A stretch of DNA of 64,000 nt from UBA2450 sp045132035 (lineage in GTDB: Bacteria > Bacillota_I > Bacilli_A > RFN20 > CAG-826). Below are positions 17,912 through 27,798 of this stretch, piece after piece. The notes below the pieces were generated by a model. It did not search any database and was not told where the DNA came from. It saw nothing but the letters and a program-made list of their open reading frames with translations. The position numbers and the translations under genes were made by a program. Each line of letters opens with the position of its first letter. The stretch's first letter is position 1. The DNA lies in the NCBI GenBank assembly GCA_045132035.1, contig JBGURM010000092.1, forward strand, positions 19,704 to 83,703, read 5' to 3'.

Positions 17912-18592
17912 TTAACGACCATTAAATGTGAAGTGGATGGCTGGACCCATGGTCGTATGGATGACAGCGTTTTTAATGTAAGTACCTTTAACTGCAGCTG
18001 GTCTTGCCTTGATAATAGCGTCAACTAAGGCGTGTAAGTTTTCTGCAATCTTGGTTTCATCAAAGCTCACTCTGGCAATAGAAACGTGCATATTTGCTTC
18101 TTTGTCAGTACGGTATTCCACTTTACCGGCTTTGATATCTTTAATCGCACGAGCGATATCAGGATTGACTGTACCTGTCTTTGGGTTTGGCATTAAGCCT
18201 TTAGGACCGAGAAGACGAGCAACTTTACCTAATAAAGGCATCATGTTTGGAGTAGCAACAACAGCTTCGAAGTCAAACCACCCACCGGCGATTTTTTCGA
18301 TCATTTCTGCTCCACCAACAAGATCTGCTCCTGCGTTAGTAGCTTCTTCAACTTTATCAGTAATGGCTAAGACTTTCTTTGTTTTACCATTTCCGTGTGG
18401 AAGGACGAGAGTTCCTCTGACTTGTTGATTGGCTTGTTTTGGGTCGACATTGAGTTTGAATGAGACATCGACTGTCGCATCAAATTTAACTGTAGAAGTT
18501 TCTTTGACGAGTTTGACAGCTTCTTCGATGCTATAGAGTTTGGTTGAGTCTACTTTTTGTAAAGCAGCAACGTATTTCTTACCTTTTTTCAT
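17912..18592 (-). CDS. rplA: 50S ribosomal protein L1
   Basis: This is a 226-residue L1 starting MKKGKKYVAALQK. The start at 18592 is preferred over an in-frame GTG at 18598 because GAGG lies 5 nt before the ATG and overlaps the GTG. The conserved block MPNPKTGTVNPD and the C-terminal KGTYIKNAVIHTTMGPA are intact. L1 forms the mobile stalk by the E site and in many bacteria represses its operon by binding the mRNA leader. It lies 11 nt after rplK. Confidence 0.97.
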   Translation of the reverse strand: MKKGKKYVAALQKVDSTKLYSIEEAVKLVKETSTVKFDATVDVSFKLNVDPKQANQQVRGTLVLPHGNGKTKKVLAITDKVEEATNAGADLVGGAEMIEKIAGGWFDFEAVVATPNMMPLLGKVARLLGPKGLMPNPKTGTVNPDIARAIKDIKAGKVEYRTDKEANMHVSIARVSFDETKIAENLHALVDAIIKARPAAVKGTYIKNAVIHTTMGPAIHFTFNGR

Positions 18593-18603
18593 AAGCACCT
18601 CGA

Positions 18604-19017
18604 TTAGTCGTCAACGACGATTCCCATATTACGAGCACTACCTTCAACGATTTTCATAGCCGCTTCAATGTCATTAGCGTTTAAATCAGGTAATTTGTAC
18701 TCAGCAATTTCTTTGAGTTGCGCTCTAGTGATGTGTCCGACGACACTCTTAGAACCAGTAGCGGAACCCTTTTGAATTCCAGCAGCTTTGAGAAGTAATG
18801 GAGCAACTGGAGAAGTTTTGATGACAAAGTCGCAGGACTTGTCTTCATAAGCCGTAATGATGACTGGGACGATTTCCCCACGTCTATCCGCTGTCTTAGC
18901 GTTGAAGTCTGTACAGAACTTCGCCATGTTAATACCAGCAGATGCGAGTTTTGGTCCTGGTTTTGCTTCACCACCAGGAAGTTCCATCTTTAGGACTTTC
19001 GCGATTTTTTTACTCAC
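18604..19017 (-). CDS. rplK: 50S ribosomal protein L11
   Basis: This 137-residue L11 binds the GTPase-associated centre of 23S rRNA. The proline-rich N-terminal segment is present but reads KMELPGGEAKPGPKLASAGIN. The common pattern is Q-rich (I.L.I.AG.A.P.PP.GPALG), so the second proline and the Pro-Pro are missing and Leu-Ala replaces Ala-Leu. The C-terminal rRNA-binding domain (GIQKGSATGSKSVVGHIT ... EGSARNMGI) is normal. It is the first gene of the rplK-rplA transcript. It is 137 residues against about 141 usually. Confidence 0.95.
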   Translation of the reverse strand: MSKKIAKVLKMELPGGEAKPGPKLASAGINMAKFCTDFNAKTADRRGEIVPVIITAYEDKSCDFVIKTSPVAPLLLKAAGIQKGSATGSKSVVGHITRAQLKEIAEYKLPDLNANDIEAAMKIVEGSARNMGIVVDD

Positions 19018-19050
19018 GTGACTTTCCTCCTATATTTAGATTTGTCCGTG

Positions 19051-19083
19051 CTGTGGTACGGGTGAATCACCACTCTTCCACAG
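19051..19083 (-). promoter_or_regulatory. Hairpin in the rplK-rplA leader, possible L1 target
   Basis: The minus-strand RNA forms CUGUGG/CCACAG (19083-19078 with 19056-19051). This stem encloses an asymmetric internal loop and an inner GGUGA/UCACC stem. Two short stems with an asymmetric loop are the general shape of L1 mRNA targets, but sequence identity to a known site is not claimed. A further hairpin (AUAC ... GUAU) lies at about 19100-19115. Confidence 0.4.
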
Positions 19084-19138
19084 AACATTACATGTGTGCG
19101 ATACACTCTCTCGTATGCGTAAAGCCACATGCTTGAAT

Positions 19139-19168
19139 AGAATATCAAATACGCATACACGATTGCAA
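19139..19168 (-). promoter_or_regulatory. Promoter of rplK-rplA
   Basis: TTGCAA (19168-19163) and TATTCT (19144-19139) lie 18 nt apart on the minus strand, giving a leader of about 115 nt. Confidence 0.6.
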
Positions 19169-19249
19169 GACAATTTTTAAGAAAATTTCATGAGTGTGTA
19201 TATGTAAAAAAGTTATTAATAATATTAATAATTTAATAGTTGGAAAAGA

Positions 19250-19332
19250 TTAAAAAAGATGATTCTGCCAATCGAGTTTCCTCGCATTGTCGGCACAGGA
19301 GGACTAGGCTCCAACAAATCATCTACAGTTAT
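19250..19332 (-). ncRNA. Orphan structured RNA with own promoter and terminator
   Basis: On the minus strand, TATAAT (19344-19339) is followed about 15 nt later by a three-way-junction fold. The closing stem is AGAUGAUU/AAUCAUCU. Arm one is GGAG ... CUCC. Arm two stacks GCC/GGC, CAAU/AUUG and CGAG-GAAA-CUCG with a GNRA loop. Six U follow directly. It lies between the surface operon terminator and the rplK promoter with no gene of its own. I do not recognise the family. The rest of the 19018-19620 gap (19345-19560) is AT-rich, with nothing I can support. Confidence 0.55.
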
Positions 19333-19571
19333 TTAAGCATTATAATAAAGAGATTGCAACTAATAAAATGGTGTTTAACTTACATTTTAATATGATATAT
19401 GAATAATAGTTGATGGATACATTCAAGTATTGGAACACTTCTACTTATGGTCTCAAAGTACAAAATAGGTGGTTTATTGACATAAAACATTAAGTGTTGT
19501 ATTGATAAGATGTTTTTAATCACAAAAAGGATGAGTAAAATTTAACTGTATTTTTGATACACTACAAATAA

Positions 19572-19600
19572 TAAAAAAGCGTTGCCGATTTGACAACGCT
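19572..19600 (-). terminator. Terminator of the surface-protein operon
   Basis: The minus-strand RNA forms AGCGUUG ... CAACGCU followed by six U, 20 nt after the stop codon of the BspA-type gene. Confidence 0.85.
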
Positions 19601-19620
19601 ATTTGATTAGAAAAATATTT

Positions 19621-22600
19621 TTAAATTGGTGCGTGTAATCCTGTTGAATCTAACGTATATCCATTAGAGAAAGTAACTAGATTTCCACCAGAATATGACG
19701 CAACTGTTCCTAATAATATCGCATTACCACTAGCGTCTTCATGCCAGAAAAGTAATGTTCCTTTAGCGACTGTATCTGTTCCAGTTACAACGCCTGTAGA
19801 GGTAAGATCACTCAACGTTTCAACATAGAAATAAATATCATCAATTTGTAATTGAGCTTCGTATTTTCTCCACTCACTTGTCATACTCAAACTTGTACTG
19901 TATTTATTGTAAGTAAAGATTTTTAACGCCGAGTCATTCTTAACCATGTAGTTATTACTGCTAGTGTTATACGAATTATTTCCTAGATTAAAGCCATTTG
20001 CTCCTCCAGGAAGCTGTAATTCCACCAAACTTGGACAATTGTTAAATACACCATTATTATAGGCTGTCCATCGGCAACTTGGATTTGTCACTCTAAACGC
20101 TTCTAAATCAGAACAAGAAGCAAAAGCTGAGGCACCAAGACTAATCTGACTTGATGTTATTTTCATCGTCACAATATCAGAGCCGGAGAATGCACTACCA
20201 CCAATACTCGTTACACTAGAAGGTAAAACAATATTGCCACTTGAGTCAATCACTCCAGTGTTTGCAAAGGCCGATCCTTTAATTGAAGTTAAAGATGTAA
20301 ATTTGCTAAATTCAAATTGTTCTAGTTTTCCACATCCAGAGAACGCACTTGCCTCAATAGAAGTAATACCAATCGACGCTCCGTCAACTGTAACATGTTC
20401 TAAGTTGGTGCATCCTTCAAATGTTGATTCTCCTAATTTGTCATAAAGAGTGGAAGGAAGACTAACATCTACCAAACTTGTGCAGCCACTAAATGCTCCA
20501 GTTTTAACTATATGGACTTGGCATAATGCTGAAGTTGGCCAAAGAATATTGGTAAGGCCAGTAGAAGCAAACGCTCCATCTTCGATTACAAGAGTTCCGG
20601 TGACATTTCTAAAATCTAACGTTGTTAAATTAGAACATCCATTGAATGCATTGGAGTTTATTGTTACTGTTCCAGTAACATTACCAAAGCTAACTGTTGC
20701 TAAACTATCACAACCAGTAAAAGCACTTGATCCGATTGTCAAAGATCCTGATAACGAGCCAAAATTCACACTTGCCAAATCTCCACAAGACTCAAATGCA
20801 CTGGAGCCGATTGTCAAGTCGGTTGATACAGGAGTAAAACTAATTGATGCTAGATTTTCACAATCCTTAAACGCTGAAGCTCCGACAGTAAAACTAGAAT
20901 TATTAGCGGCAGTAAATGATTCGATAGATGGGTTGTTTTTAAAAGCCTCATCACCAATACCAGCATATTGGGAATTAGTTAAATTCAAAGCGTGAGCAAC
21001 AGGTGTATCGCCTGTCACGTAATATGTTAAATCAGTGTTTTCAACACTATCGAAGACACCTTTTGGAATTATATCTCCAGGAGAAACAGGGAATTCAACG
21101 TTTGCAAGTTCTTCGCACCCTTTCATCGCATATTCAGGAAGATTAAGAACGTTACCAGCGATGGTGTCTAAGTTGCACTTAAATGCTGTTCTATCGTAAC
21201 TTAAAACAATCTTACCTAAGTAAACATAACTATCCGTATCAAACTCCATCGTTCCACTTCTAGATGATTTAGTGCCGATTGGAGAAAATAATGGTTGAGG
21301 AATTGTGTTAACACCAGATTGAGTTGGATTGCCACAAATTAATGATCTAATCCATACACCCATCTTGAATGCACCAAACATATATGGGTTTGTTTTATAT
21401 AATCCATTAAACTTAATGCCATTTTTTGGTGATCCAACAGCGGATGTATCAGCAGCACCTTCTGCTGTATAATCAGCAGCATCTCTATTTAAAACCAGCA
21501 ATAATCTATCTTTATTGAATGAAATACCAGCGTCGTTTGTTGAATATAACGCACATGTATATAAAGGTGTTCCTGCAGTGGCAGAAGTATAAGTTGTGAC
21601 AGTGTAATAATTAGAACTTCCACCAGCAAAAGTGATTTGTCTAAGATTTAATGCGTTAGCGAAGATGGATTGAATTTTATCTTCTGGAGAAGCAACCACC
21701 AGCTTGCTTGGATCTTCGATTGATCCGCTTGGAACTGTAACTGAATTTTCAAAGAATTTACACGTGCTTGGAATATTTAAAATAGCTTTAACACCACAGA
21801 ACAAGAAAGCACTCTTGCCAATATATTCAAGGGATGATGGCATTCCTTCTACAGGCGTATTATTTCCGCTATACGACTTAATAGTCGTAACACCGTACGT
21901 TCGAATAAACGCATAATCTCCAATGGATTTAATTGTGTTAGGCAAGACAATCGTTGTTAAATCATCAAAGCTACCTACCGCCTTAGTAGGACTTGTATCC
22001 TGACCATCACAGAAGCAGCAAGAGAAAGCTGCATCTCCAATTTTATTAACGGTACAAGTTCTATTTGTTCCGTTGATTTTGGCAGTAACAGTTTCTTTAA
22101 CTGTAGCGGTTGTTAAGCTAGCAGAATTGTCATAAAGACTATACATATAGTTCGACATTGTAGCGACATAGTTTTCACCAACTTTGCCACAAACATAAGA
22201 GCATTTATCTTCTATAACTAATTCACGACTTGTTTCACTAGAAACGCCAACTTCAACATTAATACCATCAATAGTTTCTTTATAATGGACATTATCATAT
22301 ACTGGTGTTTCTTGGTTGATTTCAAAAGTATTTACTGATTCATCGCTAGAATAATCAGACGTATAGCTTGAGCCAAAAATAAATCCAAAGTGCTTTGTTG
22401 AGGCTTCTTTTGTTGCAAAATATGCTTCATTGCCAACTGTTTTCCATTGGGTAGCCAATGATAATGCTTTATTCTCAAAGCTTAAGTTTGTCCAGTGCCC
22501 GTCTTTTTTGTCACTATACATATTAGTGCCATATGTGCCTGACAAGTATATGGCCGCCCTTCCATTACCATGGAAAGCAAAACGTTGCATTCTAAGATTT

Positions 22601-24717
22601 GTCGATATATTTGGCAAAATAAGAGTTTGCAAAAATGGTTCTCCTCTAAAGTCATTACAATCATTACCTGCGCTACCACCACTACCAGCGTTAGATCCAA
22701 TTGATTCTTGACCATAAAAATTATCACGAGTCACACCATCTTGTGTATGGAATGTAATAGTGTGATTCTCTCTTTCTTCGAAAATAATGGTTTGAAGAGA
22801 TTCGTTAAAAACGAAAGTTTGAACAGGAATAATTAAATCAACGGTTTCGCTTTCAGAGCCTCCTCTAAAAATTACCTTCCCTAGTAAGGAGCATCCAGCA
22901 AAAGCGTGAGCGGGTCTATCTTTTTTAGTAGCTTGACCAGTTCCAAAGTCAAATCCATATGTATTTTTATATCTATTCTTATCATCAGAAAGAGTAGCAA
23001 AATATTTAAATTTTCTTGGGAAGATGAAAGTTGATGCAGTGTGAGCTTTCCAAGTGGCGTTTCCTTTAATTTGAGTGGTTCCACCTGCAGTTCTTCCTAG
23101 AGCATAAAAGGCGTCCGTTCCGATTGTCTCGAGTCTAGAACCTCCGTTTTCTGGGGCTCTATCGTCATATGCCCATGTAAAGACAGTAACTTCAGGAAGC
23201 ATTCTTTGTTCAAATACGCCAAAAGCTTCGTCACCAATAGCTCTGATTCTCGCTGGTAAATGGAGCTCTTTAATTTTAGATTTATTATCATTGCCACCAA
23301 TGCCAGAAAAGGCACGATAACCAATAAATTCAAGGTCATCCATTTGAGATAAATCAATTCTTCCAATAATATCGGCTTCACGACCTGTCGAAGCAAGCGA
23401 ATAATCACCATCGCAGGCATCAAGAGTGTCAACAACATATAAGTTAATGTAATTTTTACCTCTAAACATTTCGTTTTCGATAGCAGTCAATGTTGGTGGC
23501 AAATATAGTCTTTTTAAGTTGGTTTTATTAATACTATCAAAAGTATTTCTTTCAACACGAACAACCCTATTACCAGCCGGTTCAGGCATATGTTCAGGAA
23601 CAGCAATAAAGCCTTTAGCGGCTGTAGGCGCTGAACCTTTATATTTTGTGATGGTTACATCACCATTTGGTTTACATGTATATTCCCATTCGGAAGTATT
23701 AAAGAAATCGGCGTTAATAATCGAATCATAATTGTGTTTATCGGTAGCAGGATTGCCACTATCGTTATACCATCCCCAGTTTGGGTGGGCAGTTATCCAA
23801 TTATTAATATCAGTAGAATCGCCACAAAAAGTAATTTTAAGTCGAGTATCTCCTTCGTGATTGCAATAATTAAATGCGTGTGGTTCAATTCCAATTCCAG
23901 AAGCGTCACCAACTCCATTAGCGTCAGTAAACATTGATCTAGAGATGTAGATGGTCCTCAAAGAAGTACATCCTTGAAATGCTCGAGAGCGAATCGTTTC
24001 AATCTTTTGAAAATAAATATTACTAGACAAAGCAGAACAACCATTAAACGCTTCCTCGGCAATTTCTTGAATCGAAGTAGGAAGTGACAAGGTTGTTAAA
24101 GAATTACATTTAAAAAAGCAGAAAGAAGGGATTCTTGTTAATGTAGAATATTGAGTACCTTCGCTGTCTGGCAAAACTTCACAGTTACAATCCAATGCTT
24201 TAGAGGAACTGTCTTGGTTGCTATTAATAAAATTAACAGTTGTTAAGTTAGAACAACTATAAAATGCGGCGTCTCCGATTTCGGAAACAGTATATGGTAT
24301 AGCAATTGAAGTAATTCTGCTATACATGAACGCTTCAAAGTCAATGGTAGTAACGTTAGTATCACTTCTAAAAGTAATATTTGAAGCGATATTCCCATGG
24401 AATGCATTATGCATGATTCCAGTCACTCTCTTGCCATCTGTTGGATTGACGGAAGGGATAACAATGTTAGCGCTATGTGTTTTCTTTACACTATCTTTTA
24501 AAGAAATACCATAGGTATCTCCTGGAAGAAGATAATAATCAAAAATGCCATCTGTACGAGCGTATGTACCATCTAAAATATAGTTAGGTTTGATGTCCGG
24601 ACCTTTTGGAAAATCAGGAACATATCTAATGTTTGAAAAAGTTAAAACAAGAGTAAACAAAAGAAAAGCGGAATCGAATATTAATCGTTTTTTAGTTAAT
24701 AATTTCTTAAAAATCAT
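19621..24717 (-). CDS. BspA-type leucine-rich-repeat surface protein
   Basis: This 1698-residue protein has one N-terminal hydrophobic segment (about residues 12-30, after KKLLTKKR) that is either an uncleaved anchor or a signal peptide. Nearly all of the rest is BspA/LRR_5-type repeats of about 20-25 residues with the core I.....AF..C..L..V.... Examples are IGDAAFYSCSNLTTVNF and IGSSAFTGCDSLATVSF. Repeats between residues 1270 and 1560 are the most regular and look recently expanded. A short non-repeat C-terminal domain follows, without LPXTG or a membrane tail. Such proteins mediate adhesion to host or matrix proteins. It is the last and largest gene of the riboswitch-controlled operon, 18 nt after the preceding gene. 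Confidence 0.88.
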   Translation of the reverse strand: MIFKKLLTKKRLIFDSAFLLFTLVLTFSNIRYVPDFPKGPDIKPNYILDGTYARTDGIFDYYLLPGDTYGISLKDSVKKTHSANIVIPSVNPTDGKRVTGIMHNAFHGNIASNITFRSDTNVTTIDFEAFMYSRITSIAIPYTVSEIGDAAFYSCSNLTTVNFINSNQDSSSKALDCNCEVLPDSEGTQYSTLTRIPSFCFFKCNSLTTLSLPTSIQEIAEEAFNGCSALSSNIYFQKIETIRSRAFQGCTSLRTIYISRSMFTDANGVGDASGIGIEPHAFNYCNHEGDTRLKITFCGDSTDINNWITAHPNWGWYNDSGNPATDKHNYDSIINADFFNTSEWEYTCKPNGDVTITKYKGSAPTAAKGFIAVPEHMPEPAGNRVVRVERNTFDSINKTNLKRLYLPPTLTAIENEMFRGKNYINLYVVDTLDACDGDYSLASTGREADIIGRIDLSQMDDLEFIGYRAFSGIGGNDNKSKIKELHLPARIRAIGDEAFGVFEQRMLPEVTVFTWAYDDRAPENGGSRLETIGTDAFYALGRTAGGTTQIKGNATWKAHTASTFIFPRKFKYFATLSDDKNRYKNTYGFDFGTGQATKKDRPAHAFAGCSLLGKVIFRGGSESETVDLIIPVQTFVFNESLQTIIFEERENHTITFHTQDGVTRDNFYGQESIGSNAGSGGSAGNDCNDFRGEPFLQTLILPNISTNLRMQRFAFHGNGRAAIYLSGTYGTNMYSDKKDGHWTNLSFENKALSLATQWKTVGNEAYFATKEASTKHFGFIFGSSYTSDYSSDESVNTFEINQETPVYDNVHYKETIDGINVEVGVSSETSRELVIEDKCSYVCGKVGENYVATMSNYMYSLYDNSASLTTATVKETVTAKINGTNRTCTVNKIGDAAFSCCFCDGQDTSPTKAVGSFDDLTTIVLPNTIKSIGDYAFIRTYGVTTIKSYSGNNTPVEGMPSSLEYIGKSAFLFCGVKAILNIPSTCKFFENSVTVPSGSIEDPSKLVVASPEDKIQSIFANALNLRQITFAGGSSNYYTVTTYTSATAGTPLYTCALYSTNDAGISFNKDRLLLVLNRDAADYTAEGAADTSAVGSPKNGIKFNGLYKTNPYMFGAFKMGVWIRSLICGNPTQSGVNTIPQPLFSPIGTKSSRSGTMEFDTDSYVYLGKIVLSYDRTAFKCNLDTIAGNVLNLPEYAMKGCEELANVEFPVSPGDIIPKGVFDSVENTDLTYYVTGDTPVAHALNLTNSQYAGIGDEAFKNNPSIESFTAANNSSFTVGASAFKDCENLASISFTPVSTDLTIGSSAFESCGDLASVNFGSLSGSLTIGSSAFTGCDSLATVSFGNVTGTVTINSNAFNGCSNLTTLDFRNVTGTLVIEDGAFASTGLTNILWPTSALCQVHIVKTGAFSGCTSLVDVSLPSTLYDKLGESTFEGCTNLEHVTVDGASIGITSIEASAFSGCGKLEQFEFSKFTSLTSIKGSAFANTGVIDSSGNIVLPSSVTSIGGSAFSGSDIVTMKITSSQISLGASAFASCSDLEAFRVTNPSCRWTAYNNGVFNNCPSLVELQLPGGANGFNLGNNSYNTSSNNYMVKNDSALKIFTYNKYSTSLSMTSEWRKYEAQLQIDDIYFYVETLSDLTSTGVVTGTDTVAKGTLLFWHEDASGNAILLGTVASYSGGNLVTFSNGYTLDSTGLHAPI

Positions 24718-24735
24718 ATAGCTTTCCTCTCCTTT

Positions 24736-27700
24736 CTAAATTTCCGGATAAACAATCTTATCGTCGGTACTATCGCCTTCATTGAATAATGTAACTGTGG
24801 CGTTTGATAACCCAGTAACTGGGTGACTATGGGCGTAATTTGATACAGCTATGTATGTAACTGCTGAGATATAATCTGTCGATATTACAAACTTATTTGT
24901 GGCTTGATTATATACAAAGCTGACATTAGCGGGAGCAGCATCGAATGTAGATCTATCAGAGTTGACTAATGCAACATAGCATCTTTGATTATCTACTCTA
25001 CTGTCGCTTGGATTATATACAGTAACAGGGTGTTCTTTATCTAATGTAATATTAGTAGTTACCACACCTGTGCCTGGATTGTATGAGTAACATTCCTTTT
25101 TAACAAAGTCGACATTCTTGACTTCGTCTCTACTAGCAAACGCATTATCTTCGAAGGTGATTTGTCCATCAGTTTGTCCTTGAGCACAGACATAGAATAA
25201 TTTTGCAATACCCTCTTTTCCACTATCTCTATTAACACCTGAAGCAGAACCTATACAATATCTACCTGGTTCAAGTTTAAATGTGTGGGCATACAATCTT
25301 GTTTTTCCAGAAGAATAACCATATTCAGTTGTTCCGTAAGTGTTCGGGATAGTTGCATTAGTATGAATTGTGGCAGGCGTAAACGTTGAACCATCAGAAT
25401 TATAGACACCAATTTGACCAACGTTTTGGTTATCAACTTTATAATCAAAATAAGCTAGGTGGTCGTCTTTCGGCATAAAAAACGCAAAGTCAGGATCCTC
25501 AAATGTGCGGTTGACATATGGTTTTCCAAGATACTCATCTCTTTCATCACCAATTTTATAAATACCGACAGCGGCTGGTTTTGTTCGATCGACTAGACCA
25601 GCAACAATCGTTACATTAGCTGTGTTTGTTTTGATTTCAAAATTAATCATATTTGCTACTGGCTTTTCATAATCATCATTATCGATACAATACATTTTCA
25701 TACCCGTGCCAGATAAATCTGGAGTAGCGAAACTTGAAGCAAAGTAGCGAATTTCTTGTCCTAAGCTATTTCTTAACATGACACCACTCTTACCACTATT
25801 AGCAGAGGCAGGGATAGTGTGTCCGTCCTTATCGACAAGAACACTTTCAAAATACTTAGACATAAATGAACCACCGACAGTGTTTTTATCTACATCTGAA
25901 AAATAGAATCCTTTGCCTGTTCTATAGTTGTAGTCCATTTTAAAACGTACAATATAGTTTTGGTGCCAATTACGTTGCTCGAAACTTTCAACGGTTATTT
26001 GGTCATAATTAGGGAAGTGATATCCTGGATGGAATGAAGATGGGGTGTTGGAGTTAAGAGCGTTTCTAAATTTATCAAATGTTGGGCCCTTATCTTTTTG
26101 ATATTCACCAGTTGCATAATAAATATAATAGTTCGAATCAACAGAAACATCTTCATTTCTAATAACTGATTTTTCTAAGTCGTTACTTGCTTCATAGTCC
26201 ATACCCGAACCAGATTCGTTTGTAGCAATAGTAAAAATACCTAAATCAGTATTAGAAATGATTTTCTGAGGTCTAAATGAAACGGAATCTCTTTCTAAAG
26301 TTACATGTTGGCCACTACCATTTATTCTTAAGAAATCACGATATTTTAGTGACGAAGAAGGTGTATAAGAAACGCCACCACCAGGTAACGAGGTAGAAGT
26401 GTCAAATGAATGAGAGTCAATAATTTCATTATAAACAGATGTAAAGTCAAGAACACCAATGTCTTTACCAGTAGTTGTTGCTGCATCGCTTTCTTCAGCA
26501 GCGATGTTGTGAACGGTACCACCAATAAGACCGATTAATCCATAATTTGAACCGTTTTCCATCGCATGATATGTAGAAAGTCCAGTAATTGTGTTACCGT
26601 TATTCATTTCAAATCTACCATTATAGACATAACAATCACTAACCGAACCATCACAGTGACCAATAAGAAGACCTATATTGTTTGTGTGTTCAGAACCTAG
26701 GTGAGCGTTCATTGTTAAAATAGATGAATCTTTCGCATTCAAAGCAAAATCAAAATCTAAGCTCATAACAACTTTTGAATGGTCTAGACCATAGTTATCA
26801 GTTGTACTAGCAATCAAAGAAACCGACGAAGAAGCACGAAGTGGGAATGTGGTGGCTTCAGTTTTTTCTTTTTTAAAAAATCTATAAACTTCTTCTATAT
26901 CGACAGAAACTTCGCTGTTTCCATCTGTATATGTTAGAAAATCACCAGAAATAAGGAATTTATACTTATAGTTTGTGTTTGTTGAGGTAAAGGAAACAAC
27001 TGGTACATCGTAATCAATTGATGGCATTGGATCACCACTTGATTCATCCCATTCGAAAAAATCTTCAGCGTCGAATTCAAGGAATTTGAATTTTCCAGTG
27101 TCTGTATTAATAAAAGTATCTGATTCAGAGCCTTCAATATCATACACAAATGACGTTCCTACTGCTACAGGAGCGGATGGTCCATATAGTCCAGCAAATG
27201 AATCAGTATATCCAAGAGAGTTAATTGTGACATTACTCAAAAATAAATCATGAATACTAGAACCATGCGCTGTATAACCAAATAAACCAGCGTCTTGTGG
27301 ATCAGCATAAACAGTTAAATTCTTAATCTCTAATCCTTGACCATCAAACTCTCCATAAAAAGGAACTGCTTCAGAGCCAATTGCGTTGATAGGTTCATAA
27401 TCGTAGTCAGAATCGCTCATATCAAGGAAAGGAACAGTCGTTGTTGACGTATCATCAAGGTAACACAATGGTTTGCCAGTTAAGTCGCCCGCCAAGCCTT
27501 CCAAACCAAGCTGGAAATAAGTGCTTTCTTTAAAAACTCCCAATCCTTGCAAACGAGACAAGTTATACATATGGCGTGGTCTAGTGATAACATATGGATC
27601 GCCAGGATCGCTTGGGCCATTAGTTCCTTTCGGCCTTCCAGTACCACGTTCAAAGTAAGAACGAAGAGAAACCTCGCCATAAAAGCCATCACTTTCAGCA

Positions 27701-27798
27701 TCCTTGATATATGCGGATAAAGTGAAAGGAACGATCATACTCACAAAAAGAAGAGTACAAATTCCAATATATGCTATTAAAACTTTTTTCGATTTCAT
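24736..27798 (-). CDS. Large secreted protein with GLUG-like repeats
   Basis: The 1020-residue protein begins with an N-terminal hydrophobic segment (KKVLIAYIGICTLLFVSMIV) that ends in a LSAYIKD pattern like the AWF-type signals of its neighbours. Residues 75-90 (YVITRPRHMYNLSRLQGLG) and 135-195 (FYGEFDGQGLEIKNLTVYA ... AGLFGYTAHGSSIHDLFL) match the GLUG/adhesin-type beta-solenoid repeat. Further GLLIGHCDGSVSDCYV and GLIGLIGGTVHNI units follow. The C-terminal half has no family that I recognise. Probably an extracellular matrix or adhesin component. Its first base overlaps the last base of the 520-residue gene's frame at 27798. Confidence 0.7.
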   Translation of the reverse strand: MKSKKVLIAYIGICTLLFVSMIVPFTLSAYIKDAESDGFYGEVSLRSYFERGTGRPKGTNGPSDPGDPYVITRPRHMYNLSRLQGLGVFKESTYFQLGLEGLAGDLTGKPLCYLDDTSTTTVPFLDMSDSDYDYEPINAIGSEAVPFYGEFDGQGLEIKNLTVYADPQDAGLFGYTAHGSSIHDLFLSNVTINSLGYTDSFAGLYGPSAPVAVGTSFVYDIEGSESDTFINTDTGKFKFLEFDAEDFFEWDESSGDPMPSIDYDVPVVSFTSTNTNYKYKFLISGDFLTYTDGNSEVSVDIEEVYRFFKKEKTEATTFPLRASSSVSLIASTTDNYGLDHSKVVMSLDFDFALNAKDSSILTMNAHLGSEHTNNIGLLIGHCDGSVSDCYVYNGRFEMNNGNTITGLSTYHAMENGSNYGLIGLIGGTVHNIAAEESDAATTTGKDIGVLDFTSVYNEIIDSHSFDTSTSLPGGGVSYTPSSSLKYRDFLRINGSGQHVTLERDSVSFRPQKIISNTDLGIFTIATNESGSGMDYEASNDLEKSVIRNEDVSVDSNYYIYYATGEYQKDKGPTFDKFRNALNSNTPSSFHPGYHFPNYDQITVESFEQRNWHQNYIVRFKMDYNYRTGKGFYFSDVDKNTVGGSFMSKYFESVLVDKDGHTIPASANSGKSGVMLRNSLGQEIRYFASSFATPDLSGTGMKMYCIDNDDYEKPVANMINFEIKTNTANVTIVAGLVDRTKPAAVGIYKIGDERDEYLGKPYVNRTFEDPDFAFFMPKDDHLAYFDYKVDNQNVGQIGVYNSDGSTFTPATIHTNATIPNTYGTTEYGYSSGKTRLYAHTFKLEPGRYCIGSASGVNRDSGKEGIAKLFYVCAQGQTDGQITFEDNAFASRDEVKNVDFVKKECYSYNPGTGVVTTNITLDKEHPVTVYNPSDSRVDNQRCYVALVNSDRSTFDAAPANVSFVYNQATNKFVISTDYISAVTYIAVSNYAHSHPVTGLSNATVTLFNEGDSTDDKIVYPEI

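Noticed and set aside
19250..19332. SRP (4.5S) RNA or hammerhead ribozyme
   Set aside because: The apical GGAA with its asymmetric AGCA loop of SRP RNA is absent. The CUGAUGA core of hammerheads is missing, although a GAAA loop is present.
19440..19560. Plus-strand promoter (TTGACA ... TATTGA)
   Set aside because: The -10 is poor and no gene or structured RNA follows on that strand.
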